Origin: Methylopumilus sp947499625
GTDB lineage: Bacteria; Pseudomonadota; Gammaproteobacteria; Burkholderiales; Methylophilaceae
Reading direction: 5' to 3'
DNA: 64,000 nucleotides
Assembly: GCA_965234475.1 (NCBI GenBank)
Contig: OZ248397.1
Coordinates: 496,001 to 560,000, forward strand
In this document: piece after piece, positions 36,782 through 46,465 of the stretch
Position numbering within the stretch: the first letter of the stretch is position 1
Layout of the letters: every line of letters starts with the position of its first letter
Program-made: the position numbers and the translations under genes
The notes under the pieces: generated by a model
What the model saw: only the letters and a program-made list of their open reading frames with translations
Databases searched by the model: none
What the model was told of the DNA's origin: nothing

Positions 36782-38815
36782 ATGCGAAAGATTCTAGTTA
36801 CATCAGCATTGCCATATGCAAATGGAAGCATTCATTTAGGTCATTTGGTGGAATACATCCAAACTGATATTTGGGTGAGATTCCAGAAAATGCAAGGTCA
36901 TGAAGCCTACTATGTATGCGCTGATGATACGCACGGAACCCCTATTATGCTAAGGGCAGAAAAAGAGGGAATCACGCCAGAAGCGCTTATAAAAAAAGTG
37001 CATGTGGAGCATTCAAAAGATTTTTCTGATTTCTTTGTAAATTTTGATAATTTTTATTCTACAAACTCTTCTGAAAATCTTGAGCTCTCTCAAACTGTTT
37101 ATAAAAAACTTAAACAGAACAAAAAGATTTATACGAAAACGATAGAGCAATTTTATGATCCAGTGAAAACAATGTTTTTACCTGATCGCTTTATTAAAGG
37201 CGAGTGCCCTAAGTGCCATGCCAAAGAACAATATGGGGATTCATGCGAAGTTTGCGGTGCTACATATACACCTACAGAGTTGATTAATCCTACATCTTCT
37301 GTGTCAGGTTCTGTGCCTATCAAAAAAGAAACAGAGCACTACTTCTTCAAACTTTCAGAGTGCGAATCATTTTTAGCAGACTGGACATCTTCTGGAACGC
37401 TTCAACAAGAAGCCGCCAATAAAATGAAAGAGTGGTTTAAATCTGGCTTAGCTGATTGGGATATCTCAAGAGATGCACCTTATTTCGGGTTTGAAATTCC
37501 AGACGCACCAGGTAAATACTTTTATGTATGGCTTGATGCACCAATTGGATATATGGCGAGTTTTAAAAAGCTTTGTGAAGACAAAAAAATAAATTTTGAT
37601 GAATTTTGGAATGCAGACTCAAAAACAGAGCTCTATCATTTTATTGGAAAAGATATTCTTTATTTTCATGCTTTATTCTGGCCTGCGACTTTAGAATTTT
37701 CAGGTTATAGAAAACCTACAAAGATTTTTGCACATGGCTTTCTAACAGTCAATTCAGAGAAGATGTCTAAATCTCGCGGTACTTTCATAACGGCGCGAAG
37801 TTACCTAGACCATATTAAAAATCCAGATTACCTTAGATATTATTACGCAGCAAAATTAAATAGCACAATGGAAGATATTGATCTTAATTTAGATGACTTC
37901 CTATCCCGAGTGAACAGCGATCTCGTGGGTAAGTTTATTAATATTGCAAGTCGAACATCAGGATTTATTCATAAGTATTTTGAAGGTAAACTTTTTCTTG
38001 ATGATTCAAAAACTGATCAGGAACATATTTCTATTTCCCAAAAATGCAAGGATATAGAAAATGAAATTAAGACCTGTTTTGAATCAAGAGAGTATGGTCG
38101 TGCGGTTCGAGAAATTATGCGTGTAGCAGATATTACCAATGAGTACGTGAATACAAAAGCCCCTTGGTCGCTTACAAAAGATGATGCACAACATAAACCT
38201 GGTTCAGATTTACACGTGATATGTAGCCGAAGTCTTGAGGCCTTTAGAAGGCTTTCTATATACCTCACACCTATATTACCTAAGCTTACAAAAGATGTTG
38301 CAAAATTCTTTAATGAAAAAGAATTTACGTCGTTTAAAGAACTTGATAAGAAAGATATTACCGTCAATGAGTATCAACATATATTAACTAGAGTTGAAAA
38401 GAAAGATATCGATATGATGATTGAATCAAATATAGAGTCGCTAGATAAAGATACTGGATTTTCGAAAAAGACGGAAGCTGATCAAGCTACTATTTCGATT
38501 GATGATTTTATGAAGATTGATTTAAGAGTTGCACTTATTAAAGAAGCCTCTTTTGTTGAAGGTGCAGACAGTCTTCTTAGGTTGAGTTTAGATCTAAATG
38601 ATGGCCAACTAAGACAAGTTTTTGCAGGTATTAAGTCTCAATACAATCCTGATCAGCTTGTTGGGAAGTTAACAGTTATGGTTGCTAATTTAAAGCCGAG
38701 ACAAATGAAATTTGGTTTATCTGAAGGTATGGTATTAGCCGCAAGCAATGAAGTTGAAGGGCCATTTGTTCTCTATCCAGATCAAGGCGCTAAACCTGGT
38801 ATGCGTATTAAATAA
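36782..38815 (+). CDS. metG: methionyl-tRNA synthetase
   Basis: A 677-residue class I synthetase. The HIGH box is HLGH (18-21), the zinc knuckle C142/C145/C155/C158, and the second ATP motif KMSKS. An EMAPII-like tRNA-binding and dimerisation domain fills ~575-677 (DDFMKIDLRVALI…). Size is that of E. coli MetG (677). The stop directly abuts the stop of the convergent pyrF. Confidence 0.97.
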   Translation: MRKILVTSALPYANGSIHLGHLVEYIQTDIWVRFQKMQGHEAYYVCADDTHGTPIMLRAEKEGITPEALIKKVHVEHSKDFSDFFVNFDNFYSTNSSENLELSQTVYKKLKQNKKIYTKTIEQFYDPVKTMFLPDRFIKGECPKCHAKEQYGDSCEVCGATYTPTELINPTSSVSGSVPIKKETEHYFFKLSECESFLADWTSSGTLQQEAANKMKEWFKSGLADWDISRDAPYFGFEIPDAPGKYFYVWLDAPIGYMASFKKLCEDKKINFDEFWNADSKTELYHFIGKDILYFHALFWPATLEFSGYRKPTKIFAHGFLTVNSEKMSKSRGTFITARSYLDHIKNPDYLRYYYAAKLNSTMEDIDLNLDDFLSRVNSDLVGKFINIASRTSGFIHKYFEGKLFLDDSKTDQEHISISQKCKDIENEIKTCFESREYGRAVREIMRVADITNEYVNTKAPWSLTKDDAQHKPGSDLHVICSRSLEAFRRLSIYLTPILPKLTKDVAKFFNEKEFTSFKELDKKDITVNEYQHILTRVEKKDIDMMIESNIESLDKDTGFSKKTEADQATISIDDFMKIDLRVALIKEASFVEGADSLLRLSLDLNDGQLRQVFAGIKSQYNPDQLVGKLTVMVANLKPRQMKFGLSEGMVLAASNEVEGPFVLYPDQGAKPGMRIK

Positions 38816-39517
38816 TTAACTTTGGTTAATTTCTAGGAAAATCTTTTCTAAAGTTTTTGATGGATCTTTTGATTGAGTAATAGGCCTTCCAATCACTAAG
38901 TGACTCGATCCAGACTTCATGGCCTCAAAAGGTGTCATAGTTCTTATCTGATCATTAGTGGCATCTTCAGTCATTCTTATACCTGGTGTCACAAATAAAA
39001 ATGATGGATTAAAGTGGTTTCTTAGGAATACTAAATCTCTAGCAGAGCAGACAATGCCATTAAGCCTACTTTTTTCAGCTAACTTAGCGAGACGCAATAC
39101 CTGGTCTTCTAAATTTCTAGTTACACCAATTTCTTCTAAAGTTTTTTGATCCATACTTGTTAATACGGTGACTGCAATCAGAAGAGGAGGTTGTTTAGCT
39201 TTACTTACAGCTTCGAGCGCAGCCTCCAACATAATAGCTCCTCCTGAAGCATGCACATTAATCATCCAAACTCCTAATTGACTTGCAGCCTCACATGCTT
39301 TTTTAACTGTACTAGGAATATCGTGAAATTTGAGATCTAGGAATACTTTAAAATTTTTACTATGAAGATAATCGATCAGAGCAGGGCCGGTCGCAGTAAA
39401 TAATTCCTTCCCGACTTTAAGATTACAATATTCTGGTTTTAGTTGTGAAACTAATGATTTTGCATCTGCGAGATTTGCATAATCGAGGGCTACGATAACT
39501 TTATGTGCTGCTGCCAT
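38816..39517 (-). CDS. pyrF: orotidine 5'-phosphate decarboxylase
   Basis: A 233-residue TIM-barrel enzyme making UMP. The catalytic motif FLDLKFHDIPSTV has the Lys-Asp pair, and the phosphate loop VTPGIR is present. The start overlaps the lapB stop by one base; lapB-pyrF is the ordinary order in beta- and gammaproteobacteria. Confidence 0.96.
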   Translation of the reverse strand: MAAAHKVIVALDYANLADAKSLVSQLKPEYCNLKVGKELFTATGPALIDYLHSKNFKVFLDLKFHDIPSTVKKACEAASQLGVWMINVHASGGAIMLEAALEAVSKAKQPPLLIAVTVLTSMDQKTLEEIGVTRNLEDQVLRLAKLAEKSRLNGIVCSARDLVFLRNHFNPSFLFVTPGIRMTEDATNDQIRTMTPFEAMKSGSSHLVIGRPITQSKDPSKTLEKIFLEINQS

Positions 39518-40689
39518 TAGCTAATTTCATTCATCTCAGAAGGTTCTGATGGAAGCGCTTCCCAAGCATTACAAGCAGGACATTGCCAATGGTGTTGTTT
39601 AGCTTTAAAGCCGCAACCACTGCATATAAATAAGCGTCGATTACCAATAGCATTTCTAACTGTTTGTTGAATAAGTTGAATGTCTTGTTCCTTATGCTTG
39701 CTATTCATAGCGCGTGCTTGAAATAATTGATCCAATGCTTGAAGGCTTGGTTTTCTTATCAGCTCTTTTCGTGCAAGCTCTTCAGCACTTTCAGAGCCCT
39801 CTAATTTCAATGTTGCTTCGTAGATAGTATTAAGCAATGATCTTAATTTGTAATTTTCAAAATAAAGATTTAGTAGTGATAAACCTTCTTCAGGTTTTTT
39901 GAGTTTTTCAAATGAGTTAAGTATTTTGGCTGCTACAAGACCTAGAGATTCTGGGTCTTGAAACTCAATTTTTTTCCAGTGATTAATCGCTTTATTATGA
40001 TCACCATCTTCTGCATCTAAATCACCAAGTAAGATGTTTGCGCGAACACATTTCTTATGCGCATTGAGTGCATCATTCAGTGATGTAAATGCTACCTTTT
40101 TGTCTTTATCTAAAATTGCATTAAGTGCAATTTCGCAGTGGTAGTGACTAATGTGTAATCTGAATGAAACGCCGGATTCTTTTTCTAATTTTGTGGCCAT
40201 CTTAATTGCGTTTTGCCATTCACGTTCTTTCACGTAAATTTCAAGCAGTGCGTTAGATGCATATTGTTTGTATTTCCCAGATTCTAACTTGAGGAATAAT
40301 TCTTCAGCACGATCAAATAAGCCAGCTTTAAGATAATCTTGAGCTAACTCAGCTTTAACAGACTCTTCTTGGGATGGATTAAGATCGCGATTTTCTAATA
40401 AATCTAAGTGCATATTGATAGCTCTATCTATATGGCCCAAACGTCGTAAGATGCTTCCTAATGCAAAATGCAATTCCAGTGATTCATTATTAATACGAAC
40501 CGCGTCCATAAAAGCATTCACTGCTTTTTCATATTGATTAGTGATTAGGTAGTTAAGACCTTTGAAGTAGGTCGCAGGAAGACTCGTAGATTCCTTCATG
40601 AGTTGTTTGATGTCAACGCGAGCTGCTAACCAACCTAATGCAAAGAAGAAAGGGATAACAAGGAGCCACCAATATTCGAATTGAATCAT
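39517..40689 (-). CDS. lapB: LPS assembly protein LapB (YciM)
   Basis: A 390-residue inner-membrane protein with one N-terminal helix (~5-22), about nine TPR repeats (~35-340) and a C-terminal rubredoxin-type metal site C356/C359/C370/C373. LapB recruits FtsH to degrade LpxC and so sets the rate of lipid A synthesis. It begins after the ihfB terminator and overlaps pyrF by one base. Confidence 0.95.
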   Translation of the reverse strand: MIQFEYWWLLVIPFFFALGWLAARVDIKQLMKESTSLPATYFKGLNYLITNQYEKAVNAFMDAVRINNESLELHFALGSILRRLGHIDRAINMHLDLLENRDLNPSQEESVKAELAQDYLKAGLFDRAEELFLKLESGKYKQYASNALLEIYVKEREWQNAIKMATKLEKESGVSFRLHISHYHCEIALNAILDKDKKVAFTSLNDALNAHKKCVRANILLGDLDAEDGDHNKAINHWKKIEFQDPESLGLVAAKILNSFEKLKKPEEGLSLLNLYFENYKLRSLLNTIYEATLKLEGSESAEELARKELIRKPSLQALDQLFQARAMNSKHKEQDIQLIQQTVRNAIGNRRLFICSGCGFKAKQHHWQCPACNAWEALPSEPSEMNEIS

Positions 40690-40724
40690 AATTGATTTAT
40701 TGTATCTCTATTAATTGATAGATC

Positions 40725-40762
40725 AAAAAAAAAGCATACCCCAGTTAAGAAGATATGCTTTT
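40725..40762 (-). terminator. Rho-independent terminator after ihfB
   Basis: On the minus strand AAAAGCATA and TATGCTTTT (40754-40762 with 40730-40738) form a 9-bp stem with a 15-nt loop, followed by a run of Ts. It closes the long aat-to-ihfB cluster; lapB begins 35 bp beyond. Confidence 0.75.
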
Positions 40763-40777
40763 AAATGATGTTTAGTC

Positions 40778-41056
40778 TTATTTGTCAACGCGATCTCTAA
40801 GTTCTTTACCTGCCTTAAAATGTGGAACATATTTTTCTGGCACTTCCACTTTTGAACCTGTTTTAGGGTTTCTGCCCAAACGAGGTGGTCGGTAATTTAA
40901 ACTGAAACTACCAAACCCTCTAATTTCAATTCTTTTACCCTTGGAGAGTGTTTCACCCATAGCATCAAGAATTGTTTTGACGGACAACTCAGCATCTTTG
41001 AAAACTAACTGAGAGAAGCGACTAGCAAGTAAGTTGATTAATTTAGACTTAGTCAT
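40778..41056 (-). CDS. ihfB: integration host factor subunit beta
   Basis: A 92-residue DNA-bending protein of the HU/IHF family. The beta-arm segment RGFGSFSLNYRPPRLGRNPKTGSKV has the intercalating Pro, and KYVPHFKAGKELRDRV closes the fold. It lies 8 bp after rpsA as in most proteobacteria, which supports beta rather than HU. ihfA is not in the window. Confidence 0.95.
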   Translation of the reverse strand: MTKSKLINLLASRFSQLVFKDAELSVKTILDAMGETLSKGKRIEIRGFGSFSLNYRPPRLGRNPKTGSKVEVPEKYVPHFKAGKELRDRVDK

Positions 41057-41064
41057 AACATTAA

Positions 41065-42780
41065 TTATTTTTTACTATCTAATTTTGCCTTTAATAAGGC
41101 GCCAAGATTTGTGGTGCCTGCATTATCAGTGCTTTCTTCAACCTCAGCTTTTTTCTTAGCAGCTTTCGGTTTAGTTACGTTTTTAGATTTAAGTGAAAGT
41201 TGAATTGTTTTTTCTTTTGCGTCGACATTAAGTATTTTAACTTCAATTTCATCGCCCACTTTAACAACAGTCGAAGCGTCATCAACTTTATCTTCGCTGA
41301 CTTCGCTAATATCAACAGTGCCTTCAACTTGGTCAGCTAAAGTTACTGAGATACCTGAAGCATCTGCGGATTTAACTGTACCTTTAACAAAACTACCTTT
41401 GTCATTAGCTTTTGTGAAGCCTGTAAAGTTATCACCTGATAATTGCTTAAGGCCAAGAGAAATTCTTTCTTTCTCAACGTCAATCGCCACGATAAGCGCT
41501 TCGAGTTCGTCACCTTTTTTAAAGTTTCTAATGGCTTCTTCACCTGTTTTATCCCATGAGATATCAGATAAGTGGATAAGACCATCTATGCCGCCATCAA
41601 GACCGATAAAGATACCGAAGTCAGTGATTGATTTAATTGGGCCGCTAACTTTGTCACCCTTTTTATGTTTTTCAGAGAACTCCGCCCATGGGTTTGATTT
41701 GCATTGCTTCATGCCCAATGAAAGTCTTCTTCTGTCTTCATCAATTTCAAGAATCATCACTTCAACTTCATCACCAAGCTGAGCAATTTTCCCTGGGTGA
41801 ATATTTTTGTTGGTCCAGTCCATTTCTGAAACGTGAACTAAACCTTCAATACCTGCTTCAATTTCAACAAATGCACCGTAGTCAGTTAAGTTAGATACTT
41901 TACCGAATAGGCGAGTACTTACAGGGTGTCTTCTTGATAAGCCTTTCCAAGGATCATCATCGAGTTGTTTTAAACCTAATGAAACACGATTTTTTTCTTG
42001 ATCAAATTTAAGCACTTTAGCTTCAACTTCATCACCAATATTTAAAATTTCAGAGGGATGCTTGACACGTCTCCATGCTAAGTCAGTAATATGGAGCAAG
42101 CCGTCAATGCCGCCTAAGTCAACGAATGCACCGTAATCAGTAATATTCTTAATAATTCCTTTTACAGTTGCGCCTTCAGTAAGTGTGCCAATAACAGCAT
42201 CTCTGTCCGCACCTGAAGATTGTTCCATCACTGCTTTTCTTGAAACAACTACGTTGTTTCTTTTCTTATCTATTTTGATAACTTTAAGATCCCATTCTTT
42301 ATTTTCAAATGGTGTTGTATCTTTCACTGGTCTTACATCAACGAGCGAACCTGGTAAGAATGCTGTGATTCCGTTAACAGAAACTCTCAAGCCACCTTTG
42401 ACACGACTACTTACAAAACCTTTAACTACAGTGCCTTCGTTCATTGCATCTTCAAGATCAAGCCATGCTTGCATTTTCTTCGCTTTATCTCTTGAAAGGA
42501 TTGTTGAACCGAAGCCGTCTTCTAATTTTTCAATTGCAACTTTAACAAAGTCACCCACTTTAACGTCAAGTCCGCCTTGGTCATTATGGAATTCTTCTGC
42601 TTTGATTACACTTTCTGATTTAAGTCCTGCGTTTACAATTACAAAGTCATTATCAATAGATATAACTTCTGCTGTAATTACTTCGCCCGAACGCATTTCT
42701 TGAAGCGCTATGCTTTCTTCAAATAGAGCTGCGAAACTTTCTGTAGGAATTGATTCTGTATTTTTTGCTGTCGTTGCCAT
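41065..42780 (-). CDS. rpsA: 30S ribosomal protein S1
   Basis: A 571-residue S1 protein with six OB-fold S1 repeats; repeats 3-6 are easy to see from the recurring DYGAFV/DFGIF…IDGLxHxSD…W pattern. It binds mRNA leaders for initiation. The C terminus carries an extra Lys/Ala-rich stretch (KPKAAKKKAEVEES) before LGALLKAKLDSKK. An 86-bp leader separates it from cmk. Confidence 0.97.
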   Translation of the reverse strand: MATTAKNTESIPTESFAALFEESIALQEMRSGEVITAEVISIDNDFVIVNAGLKSESVIKAEEFHNDQGGLDVKVGDFVKVAIEKLEDGFGSTILSRDKAKKMQAWLDLEDAMNEGTVVKGFVSSRVKGGLRVSVNGITAFLPGSLVDVRPVKDTTPFENKEWDLKVIKIDKKRNNVVVSRKAVMEQSSGADRDAVIGTLTEGATVKGIIKNITDYGAFVDLGGIDGLLHITDLAWRRVKHPSEILNIGDEVEAKVLKFDQEKNRVSLGLKQLDDDPWKGLSRRHPVSTRLFGKVSNLTDYGAFVEIEAGIEGLVHVSEMDWTNKNIHPGKIAQLGDEVEVMILEIDEDRRRLSLGMKQCKSNPWAEFSEKHKKGDKVSGPIKSITDFGIFIGLDGGIDGLIHLSDISWDKTGEEAIRNFKKGDELEALIVAIDVEKERISLGLKQLSGDNFTGFTKANDKGSFVKGTVKSADASGISVTLADQVEGTVDISEVSEDKVDDASTVVKVGDEIEVKILNVDAKEKTIQLSLKSKNVTKPKAAKKKAEVEESTDNAGTTNLGALLKAKLDSKK

Positions 42781-42866
42781 TAAATGTTACCTATAAAGTC
42801 CTACCTAGCGATAGGGATGTTAAAGTTAGCAATAGACCTTTGAAATCTATTACACCTAATTATTTT
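42781..42866 (-). promoter_or_regulatory. rpsA leader with small hairpins
   Basis: The leader contains an inverted repeat AATAGA/TCTATT (42831-42851) and a CCTA-TCGC-TAGG stem-loop (42804-42815) close to the rpsA start. In enterobacteria S1 represses its own translation through leader hairpins. Whether these do the same is a guess. Confidence 0.25.
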
Positions 42867-43538
42867 TTAAGACGTTTGAGACTTTAAACTGAAGAGATGG
42901 GTGATGTTATCAACGGCATCAGATATGCTTAATGTGTCTGTGTCTATTTCTATAGCGTCTTTTGTTTTTAAGAGGGGAGAGATTTCTCTTTGTAAATCCC
43001 GCTCATCCCTTAAAATAATTTCACTTAGAACTGATGTCATATTAGCAGGGTTTCCTTTTGCTATCAACTGTTTATATCTTCTTTCAGCTCTAATTTGAGC
43101 GCTTGCAGTTAAGAATATTTTGATACCAGCATGCGGGAAAACGACCGAAGTCATATCTCTTCCTTCTGCAACTAATCCAGGGCTTTTTTCGAAACTCCTT
43201 TGAAATCCAAGAATTGCTTCTCTGAGAGCTCTGTGAACCGCAACTTCTGAGGCTCCGCGCCCTGATTCCTCAGTTCGTATAGCTTCAGAAACATCTTTAC
43301 CATTGAGTAAAATTTGATCATTTTTGAAACTTAAGTTCGCGTTTTCGAGCACTTTAAGCAGCAAAGCTTCATTATTGAGAGGTATATTTTGTATATAACC
43401 TGCATAAGCGATCGTTCGGTAGATTGATCCTGAATCTAGATAGTGAAAATTTAGTTTTTCTGCAACAAGTTTAGCGACTGTTCCTTTTCCAGAAGCAGAA
43501 GGACCGTCAATCGCGATAATAGGAATGTGAGATGTCAC
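42867..43538 (-). CDS. cmk: cytidylate kinase
   Basis: A 223-residue kinase phosphorylating CMP and dCMP. The P-loop is GPSASGKGT, followed by HYLDSGSIYR; GRDMTSVVFPHA and RDERDLQRE are typical. The start abuts the aroA stop with no spacer. aroA-cmk-rpsA-ihfB is a standard betaproteobacterial order. Confidence 0.96.
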   Translation of the reverse strand: MTSHIPIIAIDGPSASGKGTVAKLVAEKLNFHYLDSGSIYRTIAYAGYIQNIPLNNEALLLKVLENANLSFKNDQILLNGKDVSEAIRTEESGRGASEVAVHRALREAILGFQRSFEKSPGLVAEGRDMTSVVFPHAGIKIFLTASAQIRAERRYKQLIAKGNPANMTSVLSEIILRDERDLQREISPLLKTKDAIEIDTDTLSISDAVDNITHLFSLKSQTS

Positions 43539-44825
43539 TTATGCCTTCGCTATACTTTCTAACACTTCAAAATAAGTCGGGAATGTTTTATTGACACAAT
43601 CCGGGTCGTTAATCGTGATTGGTATATTTCTCAAGCTAACTAATGAAAAACACATTGCCATTCGATGATCATTGTAAGTATCAATCTCAACATGTTCTTT
43701 AATCTCAAGAGGAGGAGTGATTTCAATAAAATCTTTACCTTCAATAACAGCAGCACCTAATTTTCTAAGTTCTGTTGCCATGGCTTTAATGCGATCAGTT
43801 TCTTTTACACGCCAGCTACCAATATTAAGAAGCTTAGTAGTACCTTTTGCAAATAAGGCCAATACTGCGAGTGTCATCGCGGCATCTGGAATGTGATTAC
43901 AATCGAGGTTAATTGCATGAAGTGTTGCGACTTTTGAAACCTGAATTGATGTTTCAAGGATATGAATATCAGCACCCATAAGTGCTAAAGCTTCAGCAAA
44001 TTTTACATCACCTTGAATACTATTTTTCCCAATCCCTTTGACTTCGATGTCCCCAGCGAGCAATCCTGCAGCTAGGAAATAAGAGGCTGATGAAGCGTCA
44101 CCTTCAACAGCTATTTCACCCGGGCTCACATACATACTTGAACCCAGAATAACAAAATGTTGCCAGTCTATTTTTTTAACATGAACACCAAATCGCGCCA
44201 TCAGATTAAGCGTAATATCAATGTAGGGTTTTGAAATTAAATCACCGACGATTTCGATAGCCACTTCTTTTTTTGTAAGTGGAATTGCTATTAGAAGAGC
44301 TGTTAAGAATTGACTTGAAATATCACCTCTAATTTTTATAGGACCTTTAATGACAATTTCAGAAGGAGATATTTTTAAAGGAGGATAGCCTTCTTGATCA
44401 AGATAGTGAACATCTACATTGAATTGCAAGAGCGCATCGACAAGGTCTTTAATAGGGCGCTCATGCATTCGAGGTTCACCACTTAGTGTGTATTGGCCCA
44501 TAGAAAAAGATAATGCTGCAGTTAATGGTCTAAAAGCAGTACCCGCATTACCTAGAAAAATTTCAGCTGATTTATTTTTAAAATTACCCCGTGTGCCTTC
44601 AATGAGAATGTCACCATTATATTTTTGCGTAAGATTAACTTGAAGTTTTTTTAAAGCCATAATCATATGATGTGTGTCATCAGCTGCAAGTGCACCCATG
44701 ATAGTTGTTGAACCCTCTGCAAGCGCTGATAAGAGGAGAATACGATTAGTGATACTTTTAGATCCAGGGAGTGTGACTTGGCCAGAAACAGATTGAAAAG
44801 CTTTTAATTTCTTTTGGTTTGCCAT
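43539..44825 (-). CDS. aroA: 3-phosphoshikimate 1-carboxyvinyltransferase (EPSP synthase)
   Basis: A 428-residue enzyme for the penultimate step of chorismate synthesis. LPGSKSITNRILLLSALAEG and LGNAGTAFRPLTAAL are the substrate loops; EPRMHERPI, GDASSASYFLAAG and DHRMAMCF follow. The LGNAGTAFRP form is the usual class I (E. coli-like) sequence. It follows tyrA after 9 bp. Confidence 0.97.
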   Translation of the reverse strand: MANQKKLKAFQSVSGQVTLPGSKSITNRILLLSALAEGSTTIMGALAADDTHHMIMALKKLQVNLTQKYNGDILIEGTRGNFKNKSAEIFLGNAGTAFRPLTAALSFSMGQYTLSGEPRMHERPIKDLVDALLQFNVDVHYLDQEGYPPLKISPSEIVIKGPIKIRGDISSQFLTALLIAIPLTKKEVAIEIVGDLISKPYIDITLNLMARFGVHVKKIDWQHFVILGSSMYVSPGEIAVEGDASSASYFLAAGLLAGDIEVKGIGKNSIQGDVKFAEALALMGADIHILETSIQVSKVATLHAINLDCNHIPDAAMTLAVLALFAKGTTKLLNIGSWRVKETDRIKAMATELRKLGAAVIEGKDFIEITPPLEIKEHVEIDTYNDHRMAMCFSLVSLRNIPITINDPDCVNKTFPTYFEVLESIAKA

Positions 44826-44834
44826 GCGCTTAAA

Positions 44835-45689
44835 TTATCGAGACCATTCGTTTCGAGTTTTACTTGCATTTTCAAATAACGTCAAAATCTTTTTGGTATC
44901 TTCATGCTCAATAGCTTCTTTAAGTAATTTAATTTGATTTTCAAAATGCTTAATATCTTCAAGGATAAATTTTTTATTTGCGAGCGTAATGTCTTTCCAC
45001 ATTTCAGGTGAGCTTGCTGCAATTCTTGTGAAATCTTTAAATCCACTTGCAGCAAATTTTAAAAGCTCATTTGCATTTGTTCTTTGGGTAATCATATCCA
45101 CAAGTGAAAAAGCTAATAGATGGGGCAGATGGCTGACCGTTGAAAATATTTTGTCATGATCACTATGGGACATATTTGAAACTATGGCACCTGTGTTTTT
45201 CCAGAGCACTTCAACCACCTCTCTTGCCTTAGGAGATGTATCTTGATCCGGCGTTAAAATGACATTTTTATCTTTAAATAAATCAATATGTGCAGAAGTT
45301 GCACCATGTTTTTCAGATCCAGCAATAGGATGACCACCAATAAATTGTGAGTATTGATTACCTAAAATTTGCTTCGCTGAGTGAATCACAACTGTTTTTG
45401 TACTTCCTACATCCGTAATAATGGTATGTGAAGATAAATGTGGCTGAATCGTTTTGAGTATTGAGGGAAATTGAGCAACTGGTGTTGCAATAATAATAAT
45501 ATGAGCCTCTGCAATATCTTTATTTAAGTCTTGGCTCGTACGATCAATAAGTTTAAGTTTAATAGCATCATTAAGATTATCTTGGTTTCGACCGACCCCG
45601 ACAATATCAGAAGAGAGGTCTGATTTTTTTGCAGTGAGCGCAATGGATCCGCCGATAAGACCGACACCAAAAATAAGAATTTTATTCAC
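44835..45689 (-). CDS. tyrA: prephenate dehydrogenase
   Basis: A 284-residue monofunctional TyrA-type dehydrogenase for tyrosine synthesis. The NAD fold starts ILIFGVGLIGGSIAL; TDVGSTK and GGHPIAGSEKHG (catalytic His) are intact. There is no fused chorismate mutase or ACT domain. Arogenate as substrate cannot be excluded. Gene order tyrA-aroA keeps two aromatic steps together. Confidence 0.94.
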   Translation of the reverse strand: MNKILIFGVGLIGGSIALTAKKSDLSSDIVGVGRNQDNLNDAIKLKLIDRTSQDLNKDIAEAHIIIIATPVAQFPSILKTIQPHLSSHTIITDVGSTKTVVIHSAKQILGNQYSQFIGGHPIAGSEKHGATSAHIDLFKDKNVILTPDQDTSPKAREVVEVLWKNTGAIVSNMSHSDHDKIFSTVSHLPHLLAFSLVDMITQRTNANELLKFAASGFKDFTRIAASSPEMWKDITLANKKFILEDIKHFENQIKLLKEAIEHEDTKKILTLFENASKTRNEWSR

Positions 45690-45703
45690 TGTATATAGTT
45701 GAT

Positions 45704-46465
45704 TTATTTGATATTGTTTAACGAACCAATTGTATCATGCTCACTATTAAATGATCGCCATTCGTTATTTATGAATAGCTCAAAAGGCTTAAAGTGAGTT
45801 TTGTAATTCATCTTTTTGCTCTCTTGAATCCAGTAGCCCAAATAAATATAATCTAGCTTCTTTTCAATACACCAATTGATAAGCCATAGTATAGAATAAG
45901 TTCCATAACTGAATGACTTATCGTTTGTATCAAAAAATGTATAAACTGCAGAAATGCCATCTTCAACGACATCGACAAAACTTACAATTTTTAAATGGTC
46001 TTGATCTTGAAATTGAACTAATCGACTATCAATATTACTTTGCAATAAAAACTCACTGTACTGATTAACGTCATCATCTGTTGCTTTAATTTTTTCATGC
46101 CTATTTTTTTGATATTCTAAATAAAGCTTAAAATGTTCCTCATGAAAAGAAAGTGGGAGCACAGAAGTTTTAAGATGCTGATGGCTCTTGATGATTCTCT
46201 TGAAGCTTTTTGAGTGTATAAAATTTTTAACATTGATACGAACAGGTATGCATGCATTACAAAGTTCACAATAAGGTTTGTATGTGAATTTACCGCTTCT
46301 TCGAAAACCTTTTTTTATAAGATCATCGAAATGCTTTTGGCTAATAAGGTGGTGAGGTGTAGCTACTAATGATTGGGATGCTCGCCCGTCTAAGTAGCCA
46401 CAGGCATAGCTTGTAGTTACATAGAATTGAATCTTATGACTTGAGAGTTTGTCAGGAAGGCTCAT
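45704..46465 (-). CDS. bpt: leucyl-transferase for N-terminal Asp/Glu (Bpt/Ate family)
   Basis: A 253-residue member of the Ate/Bpt family. The N-terminal segment YVTTSYACGYLDGRASQSLVA and the CELCNACIPVRI motif are diagnostic, and DYIYLGYWI with KMNYKTHFKP marks the GNAT-like half. Bacterial Bpt adds leucine from Leu-tRNA to proteins with N-terminal Asp or Glu, marking them for ClpAP. It overlaps aat by 4 nt, so both N-degron transferases are made together. Confidence 0.92.
   Translation of the reverse strand: MSLPDKLSSHKIQFYVTTSYACGYLDGRASQSLVATPHHLISQKHFDDLIKKGFRRSGKFTYKPYCELCNACIPVRINVKNFIHSKSFKRIIKSHQHLKTSVLPLSFHEEHFKLYLEYQKNRHEKIKATDDDVNQYSEFLLQSNIDSRLVQFQDQDHLKIVSFVDVVEDGISAVYTFFDTNDKSFSYGTYSILWLINWCIEKKLDYIYLGYWIQESKKMNYKTHFKPFELFINNEWRSFNSEHDTIGSLNNIK

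Noticed and set aside
42185..42703. 172-codon plus-strand open frame opposite rpsA
   Set aside because: Ser/Thr/Leu-rich antisense shadow of the S1 repeats with no recognisable domain; similar shadows lie at 41318-41782.
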